30,221 nucleotides of DNA from DATAEY01 sp038199035. Its GTDB lineage: Bacteria; Actinomycetota; Thermoleophilia; Solirubrobacterales; Solirubrobacteraceae. The stretch is taken from assembly GCA_038199035.1 (NCBI GenBank), contig JBBPZM010000063.1, forward strand, positions 1 through 30,221, in the 5' to 3' direction. Shown piece after piece: positions 16,105 to 23,796 of the stretch. Under the pieces are notes generated by a model, which saw nothing but the letters and a program-made list of their open reading frames with translations, was not told the DNA's origin and searched no databases. The first letter of the stretch is position 1, and each line of letters begins with the position of its first letter. The position numbers were made by a program, and so were the translations under genes.

Positions 16105-16160
16105 GGGCCAGGCGCCGCTTCCCGTCGGCCGCCGGCGGTAGGAATCCGCTGCTTCCGGGG

Positions 16161-17381
16161 TCAACCGCCGGTTCCCGCCAGCCGGCAGCGCACCTGGTAG
16201 ACGGAGGTAAAGCCGCTCTCGAAGCCGCGCCGGGCGGCGCGGAGATAGAGCCGCCACACCCGCAGGCGCTCGGGTCCGGCCAGGCGGGTGGCCTCGTCCA
16301 GGTGGTCGTCGAGCCGCGCCGCCCATTCGCGCAGCGTGCGGGCGTAGTCGGAGGCGAAGCCCTCGACATGCTCGGTGACGAACCCCGCGCGCTCCAGAGC
16401 CAGCTCCACGCGCGAGAGGTGCAGGGGAGCGGCGTCGGGGAAGACGTAGCGCTCGGAGAAGGCGCCGGCCTCGGGATCGCCGTGCCGCAGGCGGGCGATG
16501 CCGTGGTTGAGCAGGCGCCCGCCGGGTGACAGGAGCCCGGCGAGCTGGCGCGCGTAGAGGTCGATGCGGTTGTCCCCCACGTGCTCGACCATGCCGATGG
16601 AGGCGATGGCGTCGAAGCGCTCCCCGGCCAGGTCGCGGTAGTCCATGACGCGGATCTCCACTCCGTCGGCCACCCCCGCGCGCTCGGCCCGCTCGCGGGC
16701 GAGCTGCGCCTGGGGCTCCGAGAGCGTGATGCCCACCACCTTCACGCCGTGACGCTGGGCGGCGTGGACGGCGAAGCTGCCCCACCCGCACCCCACGTCG
16801 AGCAGGTGCTGGCCCGGCTGGAGCTCGAGCTTGCGACAGACCAGCTCGAGCTTGGCCTCCTGGGCCTCCTCCAGCGTGGTGGCGCCGCGGGAGAAGATCG
16901 CGCAGCTGTAGGTCATCGAGTCGTCGAGGAACAGTGCGAAGAAGTCGTTGGAGACGTCGTAGTGATGGCGCACGGCGCGCGCGTCGCGCTCGCGGCTGTG
17001 CCGGCGCCCGCTGGGCACGAGCTCGGCGGCGGGACGCCGGGGCGGTCGGCGCACTCCGGCGCCGAGCGCGGCAGCGACAGCGAGGCGGGCGCGCGCGCGG
17101 CGATCGAGCGACGGCGGCTTCCACGTCTCGAGCACTCTGAGCACCGCATCGAGGTCGTCGACCTCGAGATCGCCCGCGACGTAGGCTCGGCCGAGCCCGA
17201 GCTGCCCTGGGGCGGCCAGAGCGCGGGCCAGGGCGCCGGGCGAGCGCACGCTGAAGGTCGGCCCGCCGCCGTTGACCGTGGCCGGGAGCGAGGTCTCATC
17301 CCAGAAGCGCAGGACGAAGGGCCGCTCGGGCAGCGTGGCCGCCAGCTCACGCCGCAGGGGGGCGGTGCGGAGGTTGGCCAT
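16161..17381 (-). CDS. Cyclopropane-fatty-acyl-phospholipid synthase-like methyltransferase
   Basis: S-adenosylmethionine-dependent methyltransferase, 406 aa, adding a methylene (or methyl) carbon across the cis double bond of membrane phospholipid acyl chains. ATG 17381 (MANLRTAPLRRELAATLPER). Motifs: HHYDVSNDFF (139-148), C160 in MTYSCAIF, SAM-binding DVGCGWGSFAVHAA (GCGWG 198-202), GITLSEPQ, and the catalytic E266-H267 in SIGMVEHVGDN. The N-terminal domain (VRSPGALARALAAPGQLGLG followed by RAYVAGDLEVDDLDAV) is that of the long CFA synthases. It lies 31 bases after the desaturase stop, so its substrate double bond is probably made by that enzyme. No flavin reductase of the 10-methyl pathway (BfaA/TmsA type) is adjacent, favouring cyclopropane over 10-methyl products. 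Confidence 0.93.
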   Translation of the reverse strand: MANLRTAPLRRELAATLPERPFVLRFWDETSLPATVNGGGPTFSVRSPGALARALAAPGQLGLGRAYVAGDLEVDDLDAVLRVLETWKPPSLDRRARARLAVAAALGAGVRRPPRRPAAELVPSGRRHSRERDARAVRHHYDVSNDFFALFLDDSMTYSCAIFSRGATTLEEAQEAKLELVCRKLELQPGQHLLDVGCGWGSFAVHAAQRHGVKVVGITLSEPQAQLARERAERAGVADGVEIRVMDYRDLAGERFDAIASIGMVEHVGDNRIDLYARQLAGLLSPGGRLLNHGIARLRHGDPEAGAFSERYVFPDAAPLHLSRVELALERAGFVTEHVEGFASDYARTLREWAARLDDHLDEATRLAGPERLRVWRLYLRAARRGFESGFTSVYQVRCRLAGTGG

Positions 17382-17412
17382 CGAGGGCAGCCGCCGGTCG
17401 GGCGCTCGAGGC

Positions 17413-18360
17413 CTACGGCCGGGCCGGCTCGGCCACGAGTTTGCTGGCCTGGCGGCTGGGGCTGACCCGGACGACGTCCCAGGCCAGGCCGACCATCTCG
17501 AGCGCCCGGATGACCGCCGAGGAGAGGTCGATCTCCCGGCGCCCCAGCCCGTGCACGGCCGAGGTGGGGAAGGCGTGGTGGTTGTTGTGCCAGGACTCGC
17601 CGAACGAGAGCAGGGCCAGCCACGACAGGTTGCGCGACTCGTCGCCGGTGGCAAAGCGCCGTCGGCCGAAGAAGTGGCACAACGAGTTGATGCTGTAGGT
17701 CACGTGGTGAAGCACCAGGAGCCGGATCGCCCCGCCCCACAGGAGCCCGGTGAGGCCCGACTGGATCGTCCCACCGATAGCCACGCCGAGGCCGAAGGCG
17801 GCGCCCAGGCCGGCCGCCACCCACACGACGAAGGTCCGGTTGACGAAGGAGACGATCGGGTCCGCGAGCAGGTCGGGCGCGTAGCGCGCCTTGGCGCCGC
17901 GCTGGGTGTGGATGAACAGCCAGCCGACGTGAGCGTGGAGAAGACCGCGCATGGCGCCGCGCAGGCCGCCGCCATGGTCGACGTGCGGGCTGTGGGGGTC
18001 GCCCGGCTGGTCGGAGAACGCGTGGTGCTTGCGATGGTCGGCCACCCAGGCGATCACCGGCCCCTCGACGGCCGCCGACCCCAGCACGGCCAGCAGGGCG
18101 CGGACCGGCCGGGTGGTGGCGAAGCTGCGGTGGGTGAAGAGCCGGTGGAAGCCGACGGTGACGCCCAGCCCGGTGGCGACGTAGAGGATGGCGAAGACGA
18201 GGACGTCGCTGACGTGGAGCAGATTGGCCCAGGTCTGCCAGACGAGCGCGCCCAGCCCCAGGAAGGGGATGAGCGTGACGGCCCCGGTGGCGACGCGGTC
18301 GAGCGTCTCGTGCGTGACCGGCTGTACGTCGCCGGCGTCGGGCGGCGAGGCGGCGCTCAC
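17413..18360 (-). CDS. Acyl-CoA (delta-9-type) fatty acid desaturase
   Basis: Membrane di-iron desaturase, 315 aa. The three histidine boxes are present: H72RLFTH77, H109RKHH113 and H258NNHH262, with further iron-ligand histidines likely around HPHV/HVDH. Hydrophobic segments before and between the boxes fit the usual four-helix membrane topology. GTG at 18360 has a good ribosome site (GGAGG, 8-base spacer) located inside the upstream 58-aa ORF, whose stop overlaps it as GTGA. It introduces a cis double bond, probably at C9, into acyl-CoA or acyl-lipid; redox partners are not encoded nearby. Predicted partner is the adjacent CFA synthase-like enzyme. Confidence 0.94.
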   Translation of the reverse strand: MSAASPPDAGDVQPVTHETLDRVATGAVTLIPFLGLGALVWQTWANLLHVSDVLVFAILYVATGLGVTVGFHRLFTHRSFATTRPVRALLAVLGSAAVEGPVIAWVADHRKHHAFSDQPGDPHSPHVDHGGGLRGAMRGLLHAHVGWLFIHTQRGAKARYAPDLLADPIVSFVNRTFVVWVAAGLGAAFGLGVAIGGTIQSGLTGLLWGGAIRLLVLHHVTYSINSLCHFFGRRRFATGDESRNLSWLALLSFGESWHNNHHAFPTSAVHGLGRREIDLSSAVIRALEMVGLAWDVVRVSPSRQASKLVAEPARP

Positions 18361-18533
18361 CGGGGTTGCCTCCGCGGGCGCGTCCGCGGGCGCGGAGGGT
18401 TGCGCTTGCGTTCGGCCGGCGTCATCTGGCGGACGGTGAGCGAGCCGTCAGCGATCTGCTCCTCGATGTGGGCGAGCTTCTCCTGTCGCTTGGCGGCTGC
18501 TCGCTCCTGCTGGGTCTTGCCCTGTCCGGCCAG
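18357..18533 (-). CDS. Small basic protein coupled to the desaturase (start uncertain)
   Basis: A 58-codon frame with high charge and a helical heptad-like middle (AAAKRQEKLAHIEEQIADGS, then LTVRQMTPAERKR) and a Pro/Arg tail. The stop TGA (18357-18359) overlaps the desaturase GTG start as GTGA, strong contextual support for translation. The start is odd: the frame is closed by TGA at 18540-18542 and the first usable codon is CTG 18533, nine bases after a GAGAGGGG ribosome-like site. If one G near 18537-18540 were an error or mutation, GTG 18541-18543 would enter frame as MTKLAGQGK. I recall similar short actinobacterial proteins but cannot name a family. Confidence 0.55.
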   Translation of the reverse strand: MAGQGKTQQERAAAKRQEKLAHIEEQIADGSLTVRQMTPAERKRNPPRPRTRPRRQPR

Positions 18534-18696
18534 TTTCCGTCACCCCTCTCTACCGTCTGATGCCCAAAGAGGAAGCCCTGTGCTGCCACCCTACCGTGGC
18601 TCCCACACGGTCTAACGTCCGAAACCTGAATTGCGCGAGTTCGCGGCCTGGCTCGTGTGTGAAACCCGACACTCGCTGCGCGCGGTGGATCCGGGA

Positions 18697-20418
18697 TCAG
18701 CCCCCGCCGAGGCCGGCCTGGAGCACCTGGCGGGCGATCGGCGCGGCGGTGTCGCCGCCGAACCCGCCGTGGACGACCAGCACCCCGACGACCAGCTTCG
18801 GGCGAGGAGCGGGGGCGAAGGCCACGAACCACGCATCGTTGGGCTCGCCCGCCCCCAGCTCCGCCGTTCCGGTCTTGCCCGCGACCTGCCGGCCGCTGAT
18901 CGCGGCGGCGCTTCCCGTCCCCTCGCCTCCGTTGACCACGGCGACCATCAAGCGGCGCACCAGCCCGGCCACCCGCGGGCTGGTGGCGCGAACGAGCCGC
19001 GGCGGCTCGTCGTGGAGGAGGGTGAGCTCGGGGCGCCGTCCGCCGTTGGCGATCACCGCTCCGACCCGGGCCATGCCCAGGGCGGTGGACAGCACGCGAC
19101 CCTGGCCGATGGCCGAGGCCCCGACCTCGGCGTCGCCGGTCATCCGGCTGGCCGACGGGATCGTGCTCGGGGCCGCCCCCGGCACTCCGGGCGCCTGGTT
19201 GAACCCGAAGCGCTGGGCGACGTCGACCAGGCGGCGGCCGCCGAGCTTGACCCCCAGCGGCGCGAAGACCGAGTTGCAGGACTTCGAGAAGGACTCCGTG
19301 AGGTCGCCGCCGCAGGCCTCGTTATGGGCGTTGGCCAGGAAGCGGCCGCCGACGTCGGCCCCGGTCCTGACGGGGAAGGTGCTGTCGAGGTTGACCCGCC
19401 CCGCCTCGAGGGCGGCCGTGACCGTCATGATCTTGAAGGAGGAGCCCGGCGGCTGGGTTCCGTCGAGCGCGATGCCCGAAAGGGCGAGAACCTCGCCGGT
19501 GGCGGGCTCGAGGACGGCCACCGCCCCGAACTGGCCGCCCAGCGCCTGCTGGGCCGCCGCCTCGAGGCTCGGATCGATCGAGGTCCGGACCGCTGGCGCG
19601 GGTCGGGGTCGCGAGCGCGCGAGCACACGGGCGCCGGCCAGGAGGACGCCGCCTGGGCGTCCGCGCAGGCGGGTATCGAGGGCCTGCTCTAGCCCCGAGA
19701 GGCCGACGGAGGTGCCCGCGGGGAAGCCCGCGGCCACGAGCGCGCGAGCCCGGGCGCCCTTGGCACGGCCCAGGTCACCCACGATCCCGCTGGCGGCCGC
19801 TCCTGCGTCGGTGACCGTCCCATCCGAACCGGCGAGTCGGGTTCCGTCCCGGGCGAGCAGCGGGGCACGGCGCGGGGCGCGGGTACGGCGCTGGAGGGGC
19901 CCGTCGGCGACCAGCCCGGGGAAGGTCAAGGCCCGCGTCCAGACGACTCCGCGCGAGTCGCCGGCCGAGACCGGGACGCGCACGTCGCCGGCCAGCGTGC
20001 CGAAGATCCGCGTGCGCACGCGCACGGGAAGGATCCAGTCGCCTCGCCGGCGGGCTAGGCGCCCCGTGCGCAGGCCGGTGGCCGTCGCGGTGGTCGCCGC
20101 CCGCCGGTAGGCGGCGGTGAACTGGGCCCGCGACACGCTGCGCCGCCTGGCCGGGTCGAGCAGTGCGTACATGCCGCCGTAGTCGCGGCGCTCCCACGCC
20201 CGCGCGAAGCGCTCGACGATCGAGCGGCCGGCGTCGTCGCGAGCGCGCAGGAGCAGCAGCCCTCCGGCGATTCCGGCGCCCGCAGCGATCAGGACGACGA
20301 GCCAGCCCGCCGGGACGCGAGGCATTCGCCACCGGTGCCGTCTCCGGGTCGCGAAGGTCGCCCGGCCGCGTCGACGCCCGGTCGAGCGACCCGGTTCGAG
20401 GTAGGAGGGGAGGCTCAC
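18697..20418 (-). CDS. Class B penicillin-binding protein (peptidoglycan DD-transpeptidase)
   Basis: 573-aa membrane-anchored transpeptidase cross-linking peptidoglycan outside the membrane. A basic cytoplasmic tail and one helix (about 36-57, WLVVLIAAGAGIAGGLLLL) are followed by an NTF2-like/MecA_N-type domain (about 62-165) and a dimerisation-type segment (GVLLAGARVLARSR). The transpeptidase domain has S326SFK329 (nucleophile S326), S380CN382 and K515TG517. The layout is that of PbpA/PBP2a-like class B enzymes; no glycosyltransferase domain and no PASTA repeats. GTG start at 20418; an internal ATG (MPRVPAGW, residue 32) would also keep the helix. No ftsW/rodA-like partner or kinase is adjacent. 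Confidence 0.93.
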   Translation of the reverse strand: MSLPSYLEPGRSTGRRRGRATFATRRRHRWRMPRVPAGWLVVLIAAGAGIAGGLLLLRARDDAGRSIVERFARAWERRDYGGMYALLDPARRRSVSRAQFTAAYRRAATTATATGLRTGRLARRRGDWILPVRVRTRIFGTLAGDVRVPVSAGDSRGVVWTRALTFPGLVADGPLQRRTRAPRRAPLLARDGTRLAGSDGTVTDAGAAASGIVGDLGRAKGARARALVAAGFPAGTSVGLSGLEQALDTRLRGRPGGVLLAGARVLARSRPRPAPAVRTSIDPSLEAAAQQALGGQFGAVAVLEPATGEVLALSGIALDGTQPPGSSFKIMTVTAALEAGRVNLDSTFPVRTGADVGGRFLANAHNEACGGDLTESFSKSCNSVFAPLGVKLGGRRLVDVAQRFGFNQAPGVPGAAPSTIPSASRMTGDAEVGASAIGQGRVLSTALGMARVGAVIANGGRRPELTLLHDEPPRLVRATSPRVAGLVRRLMVAVVNGGEGTGSAAAISGRQVAGKTGTAELGAGEPNDAWFVAFAPAPRPKLVVGVLVVHGGFGGDTAAPIARQVLQAGLGGG

Positions 20419-20524
20419 CGAGGACGGGTGGCTGGCCTCACCCGGCCAGCATAGGGGCCGCCCGGGCGACCGGGCCGCCCCGCCGGGATGCTCGGCCGAT
20501 CGAGCTCCTTCCGCGTCCCGCGCC

Positions 20525-20745
20525 GAGCATTCGCCGCGCCGCCTCTTGGGCGACCAGAAAGGCGCCGGTCAGGTCGACGTCGATCACCCGCTGCCAGTCC
20601 TCGGCGGACAGCTCGAGGAACGGAGCGAGCTCGGGGTCCCGGCGTTGTTGACCAGCACGTCGAGGTCGCCGAGGTCGTCGACGAGGTCGCCGGTGATCCC
20701 GGAGTCAGACCCGGTGACAAGCGCGCGCGAGAACCGAATGGGCGC
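20525..20745 (-). pseudogene. Decayed short-chain dehydrogenase/reductase remnant
   Basis: Pieces of an SDR enzyme are visible on the minus strand. RALVTGSDSGI (about 20698-20732) is the N-terminal cofactor-binding TGxxxGIG motif, but it runs straight into GDLVDDLGDLDVLVNNAG (about 20640-20696), so about 55-60 residues are deleted. After NNAG (20640-20651) the frame shifts, and the next SDR text, ELAPFLELSAEDWQRVIDVD then LTGAFLVAQEAARRML, reads in another frame down to about 20525. The catalytic Ser/Tyr/Lys region is missing; sequence then merges into the upstream region of the penicillin-binding protein gene. Not translatable as an enzyme. Confidence 0.75.
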
Positions 20746-20778
20746 GGTCACCGCGGCGGCCGGTCGGCGCCGGGCGCG

Positions 20779-21144
20779 TCAGGCCGCGCTGGCCGGACCC
20801 TCCGCCGGCGGGGACGAGCGCTCGTCCGGCGGGGTCGAGCCTTGGTCCGGCGGGGCTGAGCCTTCGGCCGAAGGGGTCGAGCCCTCGCCCGACGGGGCTG
20901 AGCCCTCGGCGGGCGCGGCTGAGCCCCCGGCCGGCGGGCCCGGACGCCCGCCGCGACCCGTCCTGGCCTGGAGCTCGTCGATGCGCCGCGACGCGTCGGC
21001 CTTGCTCACGCTCTCGTCGAACGGCTCGCCCGCCTCCTGGCAGAGGGTGCGCAGGTAGGAGGCCTGCGGACCCGTCATCGGCTCGTCCCCGGTCACCCAT
21101 TCGCGGGGATCCTTCTCGGGATTCGGAGTGGTCGCGCCTTCCAC
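20779..21144 (-). CDS. DUF3072 protein with repetitive Gly/Ser/Pro/Glu tail
   Basis: 121-aa protein. Residues about 10-65 (DPREWVTGDEPMTGPQASYL followed by RTLCQEAGEPFDESVSKADASR) match what I know as DUF3072, a short actinobacterial domain of unknown function. The rest is a seven-residue repeat (GSAPSGE, GSTPSAE, GSAPPDQ, GSTPPDE and variants) encoded by 21-bp DNA repeats. GTG start at 21144 has no strong ribosome site; ATG at MTGPQ is an alternative but would cut the conserved domain. No signal or membrane helix: soluble, partly disordered. Function unknown. Confidence 0.8.
   Translation of the reverse strand: MEGATTPNPEKDPREWVTGDEPMTGPQASYLRTLCQEAGEPFDESVSKADASRRIDELQARTGRGGRPGPPAGGSAAPAEGSAPSGEGSTPSAEGSAPPDQGSTPPDERSSPPAEGPASAA
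20799..20938. repeat. 21-bp tandem repeat, about 6.7 units, in the DUF3072 gene
   Basis: Units share the pattern CCGGCGGGGnnGAGC with drift elsewhere; unit boundaries fall at 20799, 20820, 20841, 20862, 20883, 20904 and 20925. All stay in frame, giving seven-residue protein repeats. The units have diverged, so this is not a very recent expansion. Confidence 0.85.
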
Positions 21145-21189
21145 GTTGAGGCTGTACCCCAGCCGGCCCCGTGGCCAAACGAGGGCTGA

Positions 21190-21864
21190 TCAGCCGCCGT
21201 CGCGCAGGGCGACGATCCGCTCGGCCACCTGCGCGAGGTCGTCACCCGTGGCGTCGAGGGGACGCGCGCTGGCCAGCAGCTCGCGCTCCTGGTGGCCGGC
21301 CCAGGCGCTGCGCAGGCCCGCGCGGCGCGCCCCCAGGCAGTCCCACCAGTGGGCGGCCACGAGGCACACCGCCTGGGGCTGCACGCCGAGCTCGGATACC
21401 CCATGCCGGTACACCCGCACGTCGGGCTTGTAGCGCTGGACCTGGTCGCAGCCGATGACCGGGGAGAGGAGCTCGTCCAGGCCGGCATGCTCGATTGCCG
21501 CGGTGGCCGAATCGGTTGCGCTGTTGGTGAGCACGCCGACCTCCAGGCCGGCTGCGCGCAGGCGCTCGATGGCGACGGCCGCCTGAGGGAAGGGGTCGAG
21601 CCTCGAGGCGAGCTCGAGCGCCTCATCGCAGCCCTCGTCGCTGCCCCGGCGCACTGTCAGCAGACGTCGCAGCGCCGCCCCGAGATAGTCGGGAAACGGG
21701 GCGAACTCGCCGGTGAGCGTGTCGACCATCGACTGGCTGACGGCGTCCTGGAGGGCGTCGCGGGCGAGCTGGCGGGAGGCCTCGTCGTCACCCAGCGGGC
21801 GCGCCATCGTCGCCGGGTCGAGCAGCGTGCCGTTGAGGTCGAAGAGGATCCAGCGCAGCTCCAC
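21190..21864 (-). CDS. HAD-superfamily hydrolase, L-2-haloacid dehalogenase-like
   Basis: 224-aa HAD phosphatase/dehalogenase-fold protein. Motif I is FDLNGTLLD with nucleophile D9, motif II is GVLTNSAT, the KPD lysine lies in RYKPDVRVYRHG, and motif IV is VAAHWWDCLGARRAG. The (V/S)AAHxWD form is typical of the haloacid-dehalogenase (type II) branch rather than sugar phosphatases. The second motif-I position is Asn instead of the acid Asp of phosphatases, in keeping with a dehalogenase-like subgroup. GTG start at 21864, 59 bases after a strong hairpin that isolates it from the upstream sigma gene. True substrate unknown; many such proteins are not dehalogenases. Confidence 0.87.
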   Translation of the reverse strand: MELRWILFDLNGTLLDPATMARPLGDDEASRQLARDALQDAVSQSMVDTLTGEFAPFPDYLGAALRRLLTVRRGSDEGCDEALELASRLDPFPQAAVAIERLRAAGLEVGVLTNSATDSATAAIEHAGLDELLSPVIGCDQVQRYKPDVRVYRHGVSELGVQPQAVCLVAAHWWDCLGARRAGLRSAWAGHQERELLASARPLDATGDDLAQVAERIVALRDGG

Positions 21865-21923
21865 GGACGCGCGCCTACCCGGATCGCCTGCCGCGAAGCG
21901 TCCACGGGTCGGTGGCGGAAATA

Positions 21924-21953
21924 GAGAGCCCCCGCCTGGGGGCGGGGGCTCTC
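21924..21953 (-). terminator. Strong intrinsic-type terminator downstream of the fused sigma gene
   Basis: A perfect 13-bp stem, GAGAGCCCCCGCC paired with GGCGGGGGCTCTC, with a TGGG loop. On the minus strand it is followed by TATTT, so it best serves the leftward sigma-factor gene ending at 22139. The remaining 21954-22138 stretch holds nothing I recognise. Confidence 0.85.
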
Positions 21954-22138
21954 GCGCCGGGGGTCCCAGCGCCCGGTCGCCCTGCGCGCTGGAGAAGGGC
22001 GATCAGGTCTTGCACGTTCACCCCTCGGAACGCACGACCGGAGCCGAGGTTGGCCGCTGGGCTCGAAACTTGCCCGGAGGCGATGCGCCCGGCGGGTTCG
22101 CACGGCGAGGCCGGCGTCGTCGCCAGGTGCGCGTCAGG

Positions 22139-23668
22139 TCAGTGCGACGGGCGGTGACCGGCCGCCGAGCGCTGATGGCCCTGCCCGTGCTGATATCCGC
22201 GGGCGCGCCCGTACGGCGGGGCGCCCGCCTTCGAGTGGCCCTGGGCGTTGCCCAAGCCCTCGTCGTGCCCGTCCTGCGAGCCCGATCCTCCCGCGTGATG
22301 CCGCGGGCTCGATTGCCCGCTCCCCCCGCGACTTCGAGCCGAGGACGTGCCATCCGAAGATCCTCCGCTGCCTTGCGACGGCGCCCTGCTCTGCGCCGAC
22401 GAGCTCCGGCTCGAGACCCCGGTCCCGGCGGGCGAGCGCGCGACACTCGCCCGCCGTGGCCAGGCGGGCGAACTCGCCGCCCGACCCTCCCGCACGCCGA
22501 GCCCGGCCTGCCTGCGAACGGCGGCGACGGCCGCAAGCGCGGGAGCGCGGCGCGTGCCCAGCGAGGCCTTCGCCGTGGGCTTCTCGGCGGCAGCCGCCCT
22601 GGCCGCCGGCCCGGCCGACGGAGCGGAGCGTCCATGCAGCGCCGCCACCCCACCGGTTCCAACTCCCACGGCCAGAACTCCGGCGGCGATCAGCTTGACG
22701 ACGCCGGCGCCGCCCACGACGGCCACTCCGCCGGCACCCGCGCCCCCGACCGCGGCGACGCTCCCGGCCTCTCCTGCCGCGAGGCCCGCCGAGCCGGCGC
22801 CGGCCGCTCCAGACGCCGCTCCCGCGGCGCCGGCTCCTCCGCCTGCGGCCACGCCGCCGGCGCCGCTCGCCGCGGCGGCGCCACCGCCTGCGACGGCCGC
22901 AAGGACGCCCGACTTGAGCCCCAGCGTCGGGACGACGGGAAGGAGCACGGCCATTGCCTTACGCTGGCGGCGCACCTCATTCTCGAACGATTGGCAGCCG
23001 GAGCACGTGCGCACGTGGCGGCGCAGGCCCGAGCGGCGCAGGGCGCCTCCGCTGAGCGTGGCGAGCTGCTGGCGGACCTCGAGGCACGGGGTCTCGCGCG
23101 CGGCCCGGCTGGCCGCGAGCGAGCTGCGGGCCTGGAAGACCAGCGCCTTCACCTTGGTGCGCGGGCAGCCCGCCACGTCGCCGATCTCCTCGTGGGACAG
23201 CGAGCCCAGCTCGGAGAGGACGAGCGCCGCTCGCTGGTTCTCCGGCAGGTCGCGCAGGTCGGCCAGCATGTCGCGCAGGTCCTGGCGCCGCTGCACCTCG
23301 GAGTCCAGTCCCTCGGTGGCCGGCGCGACGTCGTCGAGCGGGACGCTCTCCCGGCGCGCTCGCAGCATCGAGAGGCAGTGGTTGCGAGCGATGGTGTACA
23401 GCCACGGCCGCAGGTGAATCGGCTTGGAGGAGGAGACGAGGTCGCGGTAGGCGCCCATGAACGTCTGCTGGACCGCGTCCTCGGCCTCTTGGCGATCGCC
23501 GAGCATGTGGCGGCAGAACGAGAGCAGCGGCCGGTGGTAGCGGTCGAAGATGGCCTCAAAGGCGCCGGAATCGCCGGCCCGCAGGGCGGCCACCAGTCCG
23601 TCGTCGCCGCTGGGTCGGGGAAGGAGGTGAAGCGTGCGAGGCGGCTTCCGTACAGCCTGCGCTTCCAT
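22139..23668 (-). CDS. ECF-type sigma factor fused to a zinc-finger anti-sigma-like motif and long membrane-linked tail
   Basis: 509-aa protein. The sigma region 2 (about 25-106, AFEAIFDRYHRPLLSFCRHM, EDAVQQTFMGAYRDL) and region 4 helix-turn-helix (about 131-190, LPENQRAALVLSELGSLSHE, then EIGDVAGCPRTKVKALV) form a normal ECF core. It continues into H218-V-R-T-C222-S-G-C225, the Hx3Cx2C motif of zinc anti-sigma (ZAS) domains, a Gly/Ala-rich stretch (about 252-320), a probable membrane helix (about 322-345, VVKLIAAGVLAVGVGTGGVA) and a Ser/Gly/His-rich tail of about 160 residues. ATG 23668 is chosen; the frame extends further upstream without sigma similarity. The tail may tether or inhibit the sigma core. 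Divergent from the adenylate cyclase gene by about 130 bases. Confidence 0.88.
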   Translation of the reverse strand: MEAQAVRKPPRTLHLLPRPSGDDGLVAALRAGDSGAFEAIFDRYHRPLLSFCRHMLGDRQEAEDAVQQTFMGAYRDLVSSSKPIHLRPWLYTIARNHCLSMLRARRESVPLDDVAPATEGLDSEVQRRQDLRDMLADLRDLPENQRAALVLSELGSLSHEEIGDVAGCPRTKVKALVFQARSSLAASRAARETPCLEVRQQLATLSGGALRRSGLRRHVRTCSGCQSFENEVRRQRKAMAVLLPVVPTLGLKSGVLAAVAGGGAAAASGAGGVAAGGGAGAAGAASGAAGAGSAGLAAGEAGSVAAVGGAGAGGVAVVGGAGVVKLIAAGVLAVGVGTGGVAALHGRSAPSAGPAARAAAAEKPTAKASLGTRRAPALAAVAAVRRQAGLGVREGRAASSPAWPRRASVARSPAGTGVSSRSSSAQSRAPSQGSGGSSDGTSSARSRGGSGQSSPRHHAGGSGSQDGHDEGLGNAQGHSKAGAPPYGRARGYQHGQGHQRSAAGHRPSH

Positions 23669-23725
23669 GCCGGGAGTATGGCGGACTCGCGTCGAGCAGG
23701 TGACCGCAAGTCGTCCATGCCCGCT

Positions 23726-23750
23726 GGAACGCGGCGGCGGCCCCCAGGTT
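23726..23750 (+). promoter_or_regulatory. Possible ECF-type promoter upstream of the adenylate cyclase gene
   Basis: GGAAC (23726-23730), 17 bases, then GTT (23748-23750), resembling GGAA(C/T)-n16-18-GTT promoters of many ECF sigma factors. It would start transcription near 23757, which suits ATG 23797 as the cyclase start. Short motifs occur by chance in GC-rich DNA. Confidence 0.3.
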
Positions 23751-23796
23751 GGCCGGTTCTCTCCCCGGGCTGCAGGAGCTTCTCCCGTACGGAACA

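Noticed and set aside
22661..22980. GC-rich repeat or array inside the sigma gene tail
   Set aside because: It is Gly/Ala codon low complexity without a regular unit or spacing, so not a CRISPR or true tandem array.
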